Below are positions 42,131 to 51,129 of a stretch of 64,000 nucleotides of DNA, piece after piece; the stretch's first letter is position 1; every line of letters starts with the position of its first letter. Position numbers and translations under genes: made by a program. The notes below the pieces were generated by a model, which did not search any database, was not told the DNA's origin, and saw only the letters and a program-made list of their open reading frames with translations. Origin of the DNA: Haloarcula marismortui ATCC 43049 (lineage in GTDB: Archaea; Halobacteriota; Halobacteria; Halobacteriales; Haloarculaceae); contig NC_006396.1 in assembly GCF_000011085.1 (NCBI RefSeq), positions 682,001-746,000 of the forward strand, written 5' to 3'.

Positions 42131-42133
42131 TTT

Positions 42134-43087
42134 TCAGAGCCGCAACACCGATGCTGTCAACAGCGACAGTCCGAACGGGAGCCACGTCCCCGACAGCGCG
42201 AGGGCCCCCACAAGCGAGAACGCGCTGATATTCAACGTGACCAGCAGCACCGCCGTCGTCAGACTCCAGCTCCCGAACACCATAATTGCGATAGTAGGTT
42301 CGGACTGGAGGTAGCCGATCATGAAGAGGGTACAGACCCCAATTGTCAGGTTCACCCACAGCGGGAACGCCGGGAGTAACGCGCTGAACAGCAGTACCGG
42401 ATAAAGCGCGAACGTGATGGCAAACAACGTCAGCCCCCGGCCGGTCGGCATCTCCAGAAGCGACCCGCGGGACGGGGTGTCAGTCTGGCGGACGGAGTAC
42501 GCGGACGAAGAACTCCAGGTGGCACCGTTGCCGGCGTTGTCGCTGAAGCCGCTGGTCGCGGTGGCCCCGGAGCGCCGGGTCGACGCAGAGTTCGACGCGG
42601 TCGCCGTCCCGCTGGTCGTATCAGTCGATTGCTCGTTGCTCGACGACGCATCAGTGTCGGTGGTTGATCGCTCGTCTCTGTCATCGGCGACGCGGTCTCT
42701 GGCAGCCCGTTCACGTCGCGCCCGATCCCGGGCGTTTGTCCGGGCTGTACTTCGGTCAGTGCTCGCTTCGGTTCGGTCGCCGGCCGACGCAGACCCGTCG
42801 TAGCCCGCGCGCCGTGCCGCTTCGGAGACGTTACTGCCGCCGTCGTCCGGTATATCATGTTTGCCCGCAACATAGGCGTCGTGACCCAGCCGATCGTATC
42901 GCGCCCGCTCGCCCTCGTCGGTGAGCACGTCGCGGGCTTCAATGAGCCGCTGTGTCGCCTCGCCGGCGTCGGCCGCATCGCTCACGTCAGGATGGGTTTC
43001 CTTCAGTCGCTCCCGATAGGCCGCTTCGATAGCCGCCGTCGAGGCGTCAGTTGGAACGCCCAGTACCTCGTAGAACGTCTCTGTCAT
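42134..43087 (-). CDS. J-domain membrane protein
   Basis: 317 residues. The J-domain is at the N-terminus (Y-E-V-L-G-V-P-T-D-A-S..., H-P-D at 32-34), followed by a long Ser/Thr/Asp/Arg-rich disordered part (~70-215) and a C-terminal section with three or more hydrophobic helices. The HPD motif should stimulate an Hsp70 ATPase at the membrane face. It is not DnaJ itself: no Gly/Phe or zinc domains. Convergent with menD; not part of the men unit. Confidence 0.85.
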   Translation of the reverse strand: MTETFYEVLGVPTDASTAAIEAAYRERLKETHPDVSDAADAGEATQRLIEARDVLTDEGERARYDRLGHDAYVAGKHDIPDDGGSNVSEAARRAGYDGSASAGDRTEASTDRSTARTNARDRARRERAARDRVADDRDERSTTDTDASSSNEQSTDTTSGTATASNSASTRRSGATATSGFSDNAGNGATWSSSSAYSVRQTDTPSRGSLLEMPTGRGLTLFAITFALYPVLLFSALLPAFPLWVNLTIGVCTLFMIGYLQSEPTIAIMVFGSWSLTTAVLLVTLNISAFSLVGALALSGTWLPFGLSLLTASVLRL

Positions 43088-43145
43088 GCCGGGGGTAGCA
43101 CCTGCAAGCGAGTGAGCGAGGGGAGCTGCACGCGACCGCCGTCGG

Positions 43146-43457
43146 TCACTCGTTCTCTACGCCTCCTTTGGTTTCCGTGCTGTGTCCGTATGACTCCGAC
43201 GGCCGCTGGTAGTCTCCAGCGGGTCCATCCCTATCTGGTTCCGACTCGCGGGCACGCGCTGTCGCAAGCCGTTCCAGTGCCGTCGCGATCCGTTCGAGCG
43301 TGAGGATGAACCGCACGAGAAGGTAGAGGAACCAAGGGACCACGGCCACAATCAGTCCGAGTAGAATCTGTTGGACGATGATGAGGCTGTACACGACAAC
43401 AACGATAGAGAGGCCAGCGAGTATCCCTATCACCGCTTTCCTCGATGTGGAGGGCAT
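43146..43457 (-). CDS. Small membrane protein, unknown function
   Basis: 103 residues with two hydrophobic helices near the N-terminus (A-V-I-G-I-L-A-G-L-S-I-V-V-V-V and L-L-G-L-I-V-A-V-V-P-W-F-L-Y-L-L), an amphipathic helix (L-E-R-I-A-T-A-L-E-R-L-A) and a polar tail. I do not recognise a family. It lies 58 bp upstream of the J-domain gene on the same strand, so it may share its transcript. Confidence 0.65.
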   Translation of the reverse strand: MPSTSRKAVIGILAGLSIVVVVYSLIIVQQILLGLIVAVVPWFLYLLVRFILTLERIATALERLATARARESEPDRDGPAGDYQRPSESYGHSTETKGGVENE

Positions 43458-43552
43458 CGCTAGTCGGTTCACGTGCGCGACACCAAAGGGTTTGCTCTGC
43501 TGTGGGAACACGTACGAGGAATCTTTTTGCGAAGGCCGTCCCGAGCCACGGT

Positions 43553-44506
43553 ATGGTCTCTGAGCTATTCGACCCGGAGCGGTGGACAGCCATCGACCGG
43601 TTCGACTTCGCCGACATCACCTATCACCGCTCGACCGACACGGGCGCGGTCCGAATCGCCTTCGACCGGCCGGAGAAGCGCAACGCCTTCCGCCCGGAGA
43701 CGGTTGACGAACTTGCGACGGCGCTGGACCACGCCAAGCGCCAGACCGACGTGGGCTGCGTTCTCCTGACCGGGAACGGCCCCTCCGAGAAGGACGGCGG
43801 CTGGGCCTTCTGTGCCGGTGGGGACCAGAGCATTCGCGGTGAAAGCGGCTACGAGTACAGCGAGTCGCCACGCGACTCGGACACAGCGAGCGGGGAGCAA
43901 AGCGACCCACGAGAGACGAGCGACGGCGTAGAAGATGACGCGCCGGAGAACGTCGGCCGCCTCCACATTCTCGAAGTCCAGCGCCAGATCCGCCACATCC
44001 CAAAGCCCGTCGTCGCCGTCGTCCCAGGGTGGGCCGTCGGCGGCGGCCACTCGCTGCACGTCGTCTGTGACCTCACGCTCGCCAGCGAGGAGCACGCCAA
44101 GTTCCTTCAGACGGACCCCGACGTGGGGAGCTTCGATGGCGGCTTCGGCTCGGCGTATCTCGCGCGACAGGTCGGCCAGAAGAAGGCCCGCGAGGTGTTC
44201 TTCCTCGGCAAGACCTACGACGCCGCCGAAGCCGCCGACATGGGGATGGTCAACGACGTGGTTCCTCACGAGGACCTTGAGGACACTGCTATAGAGTGGG
44301 CCGAGCGCATGAACGAGAAGTCACCGACGGCGATGCGGATGCTCAAGTACGCATTCAATCTCGACTCCGATGGGATGGTCGGTCAGCAGGTGTTCGCCGG
44401 GGAGGCGACGCGGCTGGCCTACATGACCGACGAGGCCCAGGAGGGGCGGGACGCGTTCAACGAGGGCCGCGACCCGGACTTCGACGACGTGCCGTGGCAC
44501 TACTAA
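43553..44506 (+). CDS. menB: 1,4-dihydroxy-2-naphthoyl-CoA synthase
   Basis: 317 residues; crotonase-fold enzyme that closes the naphthoate ring. The MenB hallmarks are present: A-F-C-A-G-G-D-Q-S, P-G-W-A-V-G-G-G-H, T-D-P-D-V-G-S-F-D-G-G-F-G-S, and the C-terminal A-G-E-A-T-R-L-A-Y-M-T-D-E-A. An acidic insert (~residues 98-130) between the first loop and the helix is longer than in bacterial MenB. The start at 43553 fits the family; a TTTTT-type promoter element lies near 43525. Confidence 0.94.
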   Translation: MVSELFDPERWTAIDRFDFADITYHRSTDTGAVRIAFDRPEKRNAFRPETVDELATALDHAKRQTDVGCVLLTGNGPSEKDGGWAFCAGGDQSIRGESGYEYSESPRDSDTASGEQSDPRETSDGVEDDAPENVGRLHILEVQRQIRHIPKPVVAVVPGWAVGGGHSLHVVCDLTLASEEHAKFLQTDPDVGSFDGGFGSAYLARQVGQKKAREVFFLGKTYDAAEAADMGMVNDVVPHEDLEDTAIEWAERMNEKSPTAMRMLKYAFNLDSDGMVGQQVFAGEATRLAYMTDEAQEGRDAFNEGRDPDFDDVPWHY

Positions 44507-44527
44507 CGCACGCCGCGTAACCGTCGG

Positions 44528-44878
44528 TCAGTCCTCGTACGCGAGGGTCATGACCCACTGCGAGAAGGTGTCGTCGTGGGGGTCGACCTCTTCGTCGCCG
44601 ATAAACGGCGAGAGCTGGTCACCGGCCATCAGAAGCGAGAAGTCGAGGTCGCGGGCCGCGGGCGTCAGGTAGTACGTGTTGTGCCCCTCATACACCGTCT
44701 CCTCACGCTGGATGAGGTCCTTCTCGAACAGGGACTCGACGATGCGACTCCCCTTTCGCGAGGAGACGTCGAGTTCCTTCCAGAAGTCGCTCTGGTGGAT
44801 GCCACCGGACTCACGAATCAGTTCGAGCCCGGCCCGCTCGCCATCAGAAAGGTCCGCCTCCGACGCTGCTGAACTCAT
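44528..44878 (-). CDS. Winged-helix protein, MarR-like
   Basis: 116 residues. A winged helix occupies ~10-80 (G-E-R-A-G-L-E-L-I-R-E-S-G-G-I-H-Q-S-D-F-W-K-E-L and G-S-R-I-V-E-S-L-F-E-K as the recognition helix; wing at Y-E-G-H-N-T-Y-Y-L). The C-terminus is acidic. It lies between men genes and may control them, but no site was found; this is inference from location. Confidence 0.75.
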   Translation of the reverse strand: MSSAASEADLSDGERAGLELIRESGGIHQSDFWKELDVSSRKGSRIVESLFEKDLIQREETVYEGHNTYYLTPAARDLDFSLLMAGDQLSPFIGDEEVDPHDDTFSQWVMTLAYED

Positions 44879-44905
44879 GTATTACTCATACCGTGAGTCG
44901 GCCGC

Positions 44906-45643
44906 TTAAATCTGACCTTCGACCGGGCGGTACGGCGTCCGGCATGGCGGCCCGGCCGCGTGCCGATACTCGTGGGCAGCACCCAGTGTGATGAGCGACG
45001 ACGACCGCGTCCCGAATCCGTCACCGTGGACGCAGACGCCGTACTCGTGGTCGCTGATGGTTTCGCCTGCCCGATCAATCCATTCGTCGGCGGCTTCGCC
45101 GGGCTCCGGAACCAGCGCCTCGCGCAACCGCGTCGCGTTGTTCGCTTGCTCCTCGCCGGCATCGGGCCGATGGGCTGGAATCCGGTAGTCGCCGTCCGCG
45201 CCAACGTTGACGACGACGTGAACGCCGGGCTGGAAGTTCTGGACCGCGAGCTGGCCGTCCCATTCCAGCAGGACGGCGGCGTTCTCGTCTGCCAGCAAAA
45301 GGTTGAATCCCGAGTATTCGGCGTCTCTGGTCGCTTGCTCGACGGCGCGGGCGGCTGACTCCGCGCTCTCGTGACTCAGCGCGTCCCGGACGAGCAGGCC
45401 GCGCGAGCGGTCGCCGGCAAGGTCGGCGTCGACCCAGCGGTTCGTCACCGCCGCTAGCAGGCCGTGCTCGTTGTAGCCGATCCACGTCCCGTCGGCTTCC
45501 TCGTCAGCCGGTGCGACGACGCGACTGCCCCAGTGGCGCTGTTGTGGCGGCTGTGACGGCCTATCGAGTCGCTCGTCGCGGTTCGCTGCGACCGCGACCG
45601 GCGTGCCGTCGAAGACCTGCCACGCGAGGACGATTGTACACAC
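44906..45643 (-). CDS. NRDE/TANGO2 family protein
   Basis: 245 residues. It begins M-C-T-I, with Cys2, and has the N-R-D-E motif (A-A-N-R-D-E-R), W-I-G-Y-N-E-H-G-L and A-A-V-T-N-R-W, a pattern of the TANGO2/Ntn-like family. Conserved Cys2 fixes a GTG start at 45643; no in-frame ATG is nearer. Function is unclear across all domains of life (haem or acyl-lipid handling has been suggested). It lies between the MarR-like gene and menE, all on the minus strand. Confidence 0.88.
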   Translation of the reverse strand: MCTIVLAWQVFDGTPVAVAANRDERLDRPSQPPQQRHWGSRVVAPADEEADGTWIGYNEHGLLAAVTNRWVDADLAGDRSRGLLVRDALSHESAESAARAVEQATRDAEYSGFNLLLADENAAVLLEWDGQLAVQNFQPGVHVVVNVGADGDYRIPAHRPDAGEEQANNATRLREALVPEPGEAADEWIDRAGETISDHEYGVCVHGDGFGTRSSSLITLGAAHEYRHAAGPPCRTPYRPVEGQI

Positions 45644-45697
45644 GGAACTGCATACGCTATCGACGTAGAAAACCGCTTGGCCGCGAGCCCCAATCCG

Positions 45698-47221
45698 CTA
45701 TGCCGATTCGTTCGACTCGCTGGCAGTCCCGAAATGCGACCGGACGGCGGCCCGGTCTACGGTCCCTGAGGCCGTCCGTGGGAGCGCGTCGGCGATTCGA
45801 ACTGTCTTCGGAACCTCGTACGGCGCGAGTCGCTCAGCACAGTGGTCGCGAACCGCCGTAGGCGATACGTCTCCGACGACCAGCGCGGCGACCCGCTGCC
45901 CCCACTCTTCATCCGGAAGGCCCACGACGGCCGCGTCCTCGACTGCCGGGTGTTCGCGAATGGTGTCAGCAACCGTCGACGCGTCGACGTTCTCTCCGCC
46001 GGTCACGATCTGGTCGTCGACACGGCCTTCGACCCAGAGGTGGCCGTCCGCGTCCCGGTAGCCGATGTCGCTGGTCCGAAAGCCGTGGTCGCTGAACGCG
46101 TCATCGTCGCCGTTCAGATAGCCCGGCGTCACCGTGGGGCCGTCGACGACTATCTCGCCACGTTCGCCGGGGTCACAGGCGGCCCCGTCAGCGACGACCG
46201 TCACGTCGGTGAACACGAGCGGCTGGCCGACGGTGCCGGCGTGTTCGAAGGCTGTCTCGGGCCGCGCCGTCGCTATCTGTGACGCCGTCTCGGTCATCCC
46301 GTAGGTGGGATAGACCGGTACGTCCCGCTCCCGACACCGTTCGATGAGCGTCTCGCTGGCCGGCCCGCCACCGAGCAGGACGAAGCGGAGCGAGGCCGGT
46401 GGTTCCCAGCCAGCGTCCAGCAGCCGCGAGAGCATCGTCGGCACCAGCGAGACGCCCGTCACCCCGTGTTCCGCGAGCACCTGCTGTGTCGCGTCGGCGT
46501 CGAACGACCGCTGGACGACGGCCGCAGTGCCGTATAGCGCGCTCCGGATGAACGGAGCCAGTCCGCCCATGTGGTAGGTCGGTAAGCAGACCAGCCAGCG
46601 GTCATCCGGAAGCACGCCGAGGCGGTACGACGACGCGACGGCGCTAGCGACGAGGTTGCCGACGGTCAGTCGGACGCCTTTCGGCTCGCTGGTCGTCCCC
46701 GAGGTGAAGATGACCAGCTGGGTGTCCGTGCGGGAGAGGGGTGCCGGGGTCACGTCGGTGGCTGTTTCATCAGCCGAACCCGCCGCTGCTGTCTCGTCGG
46801 CGACGGCAGCCGCTGACAGTTCCCTGTCGACCGAAACGGTGGGACAGCCGTCGATGTCGGCCGCCAGCGACGCGGTGCTGTCTCCACAGACCAGCAGGTC
46901 CGCGTCAACTGTCGAGAGCTGGCTTTGGAGCGTCGCCGCGTCGAGTTCGACGTTCAGCGGCGCGAGTGTCGCCCCCAGTCGCATCGCCGCAAACAGGAGC
47001 GTCCCGACCGCCGGCCGCGTCGGCAGGAGTGTCGCGACGGTGGCGTCCGGGGCGTCGACCCGCCGGTCGAGTTCGGCAGCCACCGCATCGACGGCAGCAT
47101 CGAGTTTCCGGTAGGTGACCGCGTTCCCGGAGGCCGCCGCGACCATCGCCGTCCGGTCGGGTGTCGTGTCGGCGCGGTGCGTTACGAGGTCCTGTGTCGG
47201 CCAATTGAGGGGGTCACGCAT
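45698..47221 (-). CDS. menE: o-Succinylbenzoate-CoA ligase
   Basis: 507 residues of the adenylate-forming family. The AMP-binding motif F-T-S-G-T-T-S-E-P-K-G is present, together with Y-G-M-T-E-T-A-S-Q and the C-terminal G-R-V-D-D-Q-I-V-T-G-G-E-N-V-D. Position after menC, the gap typical of menE and the short domain length favour MenE over a fatty-acid ligase. The start at 47221 overlaps the menC stop by 8 bp; an upstream in-frame start at 47284 would run deep into menC. Confidence 0.92.
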   Translation of the reverse strand: MRDPLNWPTQDLVTHRADTTPDRTAMVAAASGNAVTYRKLDAAVDAVAAELDRRVDAPDATVATLLPTRPAVGTLLFAAMRLGATLAPLNVELDAATLQSQLSTVDADLLVCGDSTASLAADIDGCPTVSVDRELSAAAVADETAAAGSADETATDVTPAPLSRTDTQLVIFTSGTTSEPKGVRLTVGNLVASAVASSYRLGVLPDDRWLVCLPTYHMGGLAPFIRSALYGTAAVVQRSFDADATQQVLAEHGVTGVSLVPTMLSRLLDAGWEPPASLRFVLLGGGPASETLIERCRERDVPVYPTYGMTETASQIATARPETAFEHAGTVGQPLVFTDVTVVADGAACDPGERGEIVVDGPTVTPGYLNGDDDAFSDHGFRTSDIGYRDADGHLWVEGRVDDQIVTGGENVDASTVADTIREHPAVEDAAVVGLPDEEWGQRVAALVVGDVSPTAVRDHCAERLAPYEVPKTVRIADALPRTASGTVDRAAVRSHFGTASESNESA

Positions 47222-48260
47222 CGGTCCCCACCTCTGTCGGATCGATTCCCAGACCGGTCGACTGGGGGACCGACATCGCACCATCCGTTACTGTCGTCGG
47301 GTCCGGCGCGAGGTCGGCCGCCAGTCGGTCGCCGGTCGCCAGACCGCACGCGGCCACGTCGGGAATCGCGGCGGCGACGTGCAGTGCCGCGAGGCGGGCA
47401 ACGACGGCGTCGATGGTCGTCGTGACGACCGGCTCGACACCCTGTTCGCGTGCCCGGAGTGCCAGCGTGTGGGCGTTGCCGGGGCCGCCCAGCACCATCG
47501 GCTTCAGTATCAGCACGTCGGCTGCGTCGGCATCGAGGACGCTGTCGACCCGGCGGTCAACGAGGGACTCGTCGAGCGCAACGCCGACCCCGTTGCCTCG
47601 AAGCCCGGCATGTCCCGTGAGGTCATCGGCCGGGAGTGGCTGTTCGACGTAGGCCACGTCCAGCGGCGCGAGGCGGTCGAAGGCCTCTTGCGCTCGGTCA
47701 CGGGACCACGCGCCGTTGGCGTCGGCCCGCAGGGTCACGTCGTCGCCCACCCGCTCGCGGACGGTCCGAACGCGCGCCACGTCTTCGTCGACGGTTCGCT
47801 TCCCGACCTTGAGCTTACAGCAATCGTAGCCGGCCTCAACCGCTCGCTCGACGGCGTCGGCGGTCTCGGCTGGAGACCCGTCGCCGACTGTCGCGTTGAC
47901 CGGGACGCGATTGCAGTGCCTCTCGGAGTCGAACCACTGGTACAGCGGCACGCCGTCGGCTCTGGCGTCGGCGTCCAGTAGCGCGGTCGCAAAGCCGTGT
48001 CGGGCGGCAGGAACCGATGCGGCGTCCAGCGACAGCAAGACATCTGTGTGCCCACCGCCGGCTGCGACCGTGGCAGCGTCGTTGAGCCCGCGCTGGCAGT
48101 CGTCGAGCGACTCCGTCCAGCCCGGGAGCGGCGTGGCTTCGCCGACGCCGGTTTCGCCGCGGTGGTCATAGCGGACGACGAACCCCGAACGCTGGCTAAT
48201 TGTCTCGCGGGCGGTCGCGAGCGGACTCGACAGCGGGAGGGAGAACGAATCGACCTTCAT
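47214..48260 (-). CDS. menC: o-Succinylbenzoate synthase
   Basis: 348 residues of the enolase superfamily. The K-x-K acid-base motif (C-C-K-L-K-V-G-K) is followed by metal ligands D (A-D-A-N-G-A), E (V-E-Q-P) and D/K in the later strands (L-D-E-S, L-K-P-M). Converts SHCHC to o-succinylbenzoate. Its start overlaps the menA stop (ATGA), and its stop overlaps the menE start. Confidence 0.93.
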   Translation of the reverse strand: MKVDSFSLPLSSPLATARETISQRSGFVVRYDHRGETGVGEATPLPGWTESLDDCQRGLNDAATVAAGGGHTDVLLSLDAASVPAARHGFATALLDADARADGVPLYQWFDSERHCNRVPVNATVGDGSPAETADAVERAVEAGYDCCKLKVGKRTVDEDVARVRTVRERVGDDVTLRADANGAWSRDRAQEAFDRLAPLDVAYVEQPLPADDLTGHAGLRGNGVGVALDESLVDRRVDSVLDADAADVLILKPMVLGGPGNAHTLALRAREQGVEPVVTTTIDAVVARLAALHVAAAIPDVAACGLATGDRLAADLAPDPTTVTDGAMSVPQSTGLGIDPTEVGTDA

Positions 48261-49216
48261 AGTAGCTGTGTGGCGGCGAGACCTGCCGCGAACAGGACGG
48301 AGTGGGCGAACAGCGTCTGGCCGACCCGTTCGAGCGTCGGGTTCAGTGCGTCGCCGCCGGTCTGTGTGAGGACTGTTTTCGAGATAGTCGCCGCCAGTGG
48401 CAGCGTCAGCAGCGGGGCCAGTGCCGCCAGTCCGTACTGGCTATCGAGGGCGAACACGACCGGGACGACGTAGGCCATCCCGACCATCAGGAGAAATTCG
48501 ACGCGGCTCCAGCCGTAGCCCAGATAGACGGCCAACGTCTTCTTGCCAGCGGCGCGGTCCGTCTCGCGGTCTCGGATGTTGTTGACGACGAGAATCGCCG
48601 TCGACAGCCCGGCCGCTGGGAGGCTTGCCGTGATGGCAGCAGCAGTGACCGACCCCGGCGGGAGCGTCATCGGGAACGTACCGACGCCGCTTGCGCTCGC
48701 CACGGCCTGCACGTAATATGTGCCGGTCACAGCGACGAGACCGAAGTAAACGAACACGAACAAGTCGCCGAGACCGCGGTAGCCGTAGGGGAACGGACCG
48801 CCGGTGTAGAGAACCCCGGCGGCGATGCCCGAGAGGCCAACCACGACGATGGGGAGACCGCCGACGGCGACGAGATAGACGCCGATGACGACAGCGAGGC
48901 CGTAGGTCGCTATCATCGCCCGTTTGACCTCCTCGGCGTCGATGAGGCCGCCAGCGGTCACACGGGTGAATCCCTCACGCTCGTCGGTGTCGGCCCCCTT
49001 TACCGCGTCGTAGTAGTCGTTCGCAAAGTTCGTTCCAATCTGGATAAGCAGCGCACCTACCAGCGCCGCGACTGCCGGCAACAGAGCGAAGACACCGGCG
49101 TGGACTGCCAGGCCCATCCCAACGATGACCGGCGCGGCCCCGGCAGGCAGTGTCTGTGGCCGCGCGGCCATCACCCACGCCTGCCGCTTCGAAACGTCTG
49201 CCGTCGCTGTACTCAT
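48257..49216 (-). CDS. menA: 1,4-dihydroxy-2-naphthoate polyprenyltransferase
   Basis: 319 residues with about eight membrane helices; UbiA family. Two aspartate-rich motifs are seen: N-D-Y-Y-D-A-V-K-G-A-D-T-D and N-N-I-R-D-R-E-T-D. The polar R-P-Q-T-L-P-A-G start is typical of MenA. First gene of the menA-menC-menE operon, all by overlap. Confidence 0.93.
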   Translation of the reverse strand: MSTATADVSKRQAWVMAARPQTLPAGAAPVIVGMGLAVHAGVFALLPAVAALVGALLIQIGTNFANDYYDAVKGADTDEREGFTRVTAGGLIDAEEVKRAMIATYGLAVVIGVYLVAVGGLPIVVVGLSGIAAGVLYTGGPFPYGYRGLGDLFVFVYFGLVAVTGTYYVQAVASASGVGTFPMTLPPGSVTAAAITASLPAAGLSTAILVVNNIRDRETDRAAGKKTLAVYLGYGWSRVEFLLMVGMAYVVPVVFALDSQYGLAALAPLLTLPLAATISKTVLTQTGGDALNPTLERVGQTLFAHSVLFAAGLAATQLL

Positions 49217-49350
49217 TGCTCAAAACTGGGGACGCTATCCTCAAAGCGACTGTGGTTCGACAGGCACCCTAAATATAACCGGTGCCGAGACAGCAAAATC
49301 AGGGGAGTATCACAACCACTTTATCATGATTAACCATACGATAGCCTGAG

Positions 49351-50970
49351 ATGCATAAGCCACTGCTTACCACGGATTTTCTCGACCGTGCGCGGGAATA
49401 CTACGGGGACAAAGAGGCTATCGTCGCCACGACCGGTGAGCGCTTCACGTACGACGAGTTCGGGGAACGAGCCGACGGGTTCTCGGCGGCGATGGCTGCC
49501 CGTGGCATCGAGAAGGGGGACCGGGTGGCCGTCTTGGACCCGAACACGCACTACCAGCTCGAAGCGGCCTACGGAACCATGCAGCTGGGCGCGGTCCACA
49601 CGCCGCTGAACTACCGGCTCGTGCCGGACGATTTCGAATATATCCTCTCGGACGCCGAAGTCGACGCCGTTTACGCGGACTACGAGTACGCGGACAAGAT
49701 CGAGCCGATCCGTGACGAGGTGCCCACCGACATCTTCGTGACTAACGACACGGATGCCGTCGACGGCGACTGGGAGTCCTTCGACGAAATCATCGAGGAG
49801 GCGGGAACCGACTACGAGCGGCCAGAGATGGACGAGGACGACCTTATCACCATCAACTACACCTCGGGAACCACCGGCGACCCGAAGGGTGTCTGTCGGA
49901 CCCACCGGACCGAGACACTCCACGCCTACATCGTTGCGCTCCATCAGGAAATCTCGGACGACGATGTCTACCTCTGGACGCTCCCGATGTTCCACGTCAA
50001 CGGCTGGGGCCACATCTTCTCGGTCACCGGGATGGGCGCGAAACACGTCTGCACCCGCGGTGTTGATGCCGAAGGCATCTTCGACGCCGTCAGGACTGAG
50101 GACGTGTCCTATCTCTGTGGCGCGCCGACGGTGTTGAACATCCTTGCGGATCGCTATGCGGCCCACGACGGGGAAATCGAGACGACCGGTGCGAACGACG
50201 TGCGCATCGCGACGGCCGGCAGCGCACCGCCGGAGGCCGTCATCCGAACCGTCGAGGACGACTTCGGCTGGTACCTGAAACACGTTTACGGCGCGACCGA
50301 AACCGGCCCGCTCGTCACGACCTCGGACGCCCGGCGCTTCTTCGAGGACGGGAGCAACGCCCGCTTCAGCGTCAAGAAGCGCCAAGGTATCGGCTACCTC
50401 GGGACCGATGTCCGGGTCGTCGACGAGGACGGCAACGACGTGCCACACGACGACGAGACGCTTGGGGAGGTCGTCGTCCGCGGCAATCAGGTGATGGACC
50501 GCTACTGGAACAAACCCGAACAGACGGAAGAGGCCTTCTCCGACCGCGTCGAGGGCTACTACCACATGGGCGACTTGGCGACGGTCGACGAGGACGGCAT
50601 GGTTGCCATCCGCGACCGCAAGAAGGACATCATCATCTCCGGCGGCGAGAACATCTCCAGCATCGAACTAGAGGACACGCTCTACGAACACGACGCCGTC
50701 AGCGATGTCGCAGTTATCCCCGCCCCGAGCGACGAGTGGGGCGAGACGCCGAAGGCCTTCGTCGTCCCGAATTCGGGCGATCCCGACAACCCGGGCGTGA
50801 CAGCCGAGGACCTCCGGACGTTCACCCGCGAACAGCTGGCGACCTACAAAGTCGTTCGCCGCGTGGAGTTCGTCGAGGAACTGCCCACGACAGCAACTGG
50901 GAAGGTCCAGAAGTACGAGCTCCGCGAACAGGAGTGGGAAGACGAAGACGAGATGGTCGGCCAGGGATAG
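49351..50970 (+). CDS. Acyl-CoA ligase (AMP-forming, fatty-acid type)
   Basis: 539 residues. Motifs: Y-T-S-G-T-T-G-D-P-K-G-V, Y-G-A-T-E-T-G-P-L-V-T, and the C-terminal D-R-K-K-D-I-I-I-S-G-G-E-N-I-S-S with a catalytic lysine in A-T-G-K-V-Q-K. Closer in look to medium/long-chain acyl-CoA ligases than to MenE. Starts divergently from menA across 134 bp with TATA-like TTTATCAT (49320-49327) about 27 bp upstream. Substrate inferred as fatty acid. Confidence 0.9.
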   Translation: MHKPLLTTDFLDRAREYYGDKEAIVATTGERFTYDEFGERADGFSAAMAARGIEKGDRVAVLDPNTHYQLEAAYGTMQLGAVHTPLNYRLVPDDFEYILSDAEVDAVYADYEYADKIEPIRDEVPTDIFVTNDTDAVDGDWESFDEIIEEAGTDYERPEMDEDDLITINYTSGTTGDPKGVCRTHRTETLHAYIVALHQEISDDDVYLWTLPMFHVNGWGHIFSVTGMGAKHVCTRGVDAEGIFDAVRTEDVSYLCGAPTVLNILADRYAAHDGEIETTGANDVRIATAGSAPPEAVIRTVEDDFGWYLKHVYGATETGPLVTTSDARRFFEDGSNARFSVKKRQGIGYLGTDVRVVDEDGNDVPHDDETLGEVVVRGNQVMDRYWNKPEQTEEAFSDRVEGYYHMGDLATVDEDGMVAIRDRKKDIIISGGENISSIELEDTLYEHDAVSDVAVIPAPSDEWGETPKAFVVPNSGDPDNPGVTAEDLRTFTREQLATYKVVRRVEFVEELPTTATGKVQKYELREQEWEDEDEMVGQG

Positions 50971-51039
50971 CGACCCGCAAGAACCTCACAGAAGTGTAAA
51001 TTATTTATAATTAAGCGGGGCCGAAAGATGGAACACGTA

Positions 51040-51056
51040 GCCCGTCAATGACGGGC
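51040..51056. promoter_or_regulatory. 17-bp inverted repeat upstream of the LOV kinase gene
   Basis: GCCCGTCA-A-TGACGGGC: perfect 8-bp arms around one base, between the acyl-CoA ligase end and the kinase start, 74 bp before its ATG. It may be an operator for the kinase or a terminator for the ligase. Confidence 0.4.
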
Positions 51057-51129
51057 ATATGTTAGCTTCCGGTTTCAGAGATGGTCTTTTAATTCAGCTT
51101 CCTATAATGTGTGACTACTACCCAAAGAT

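Noticed and set aside
49330-50565. A 411-codon minus-strand frame under the acyl-CoA ligase
   Set aside because: Antisense shadow; the ligase has complete motifs across the same bases.
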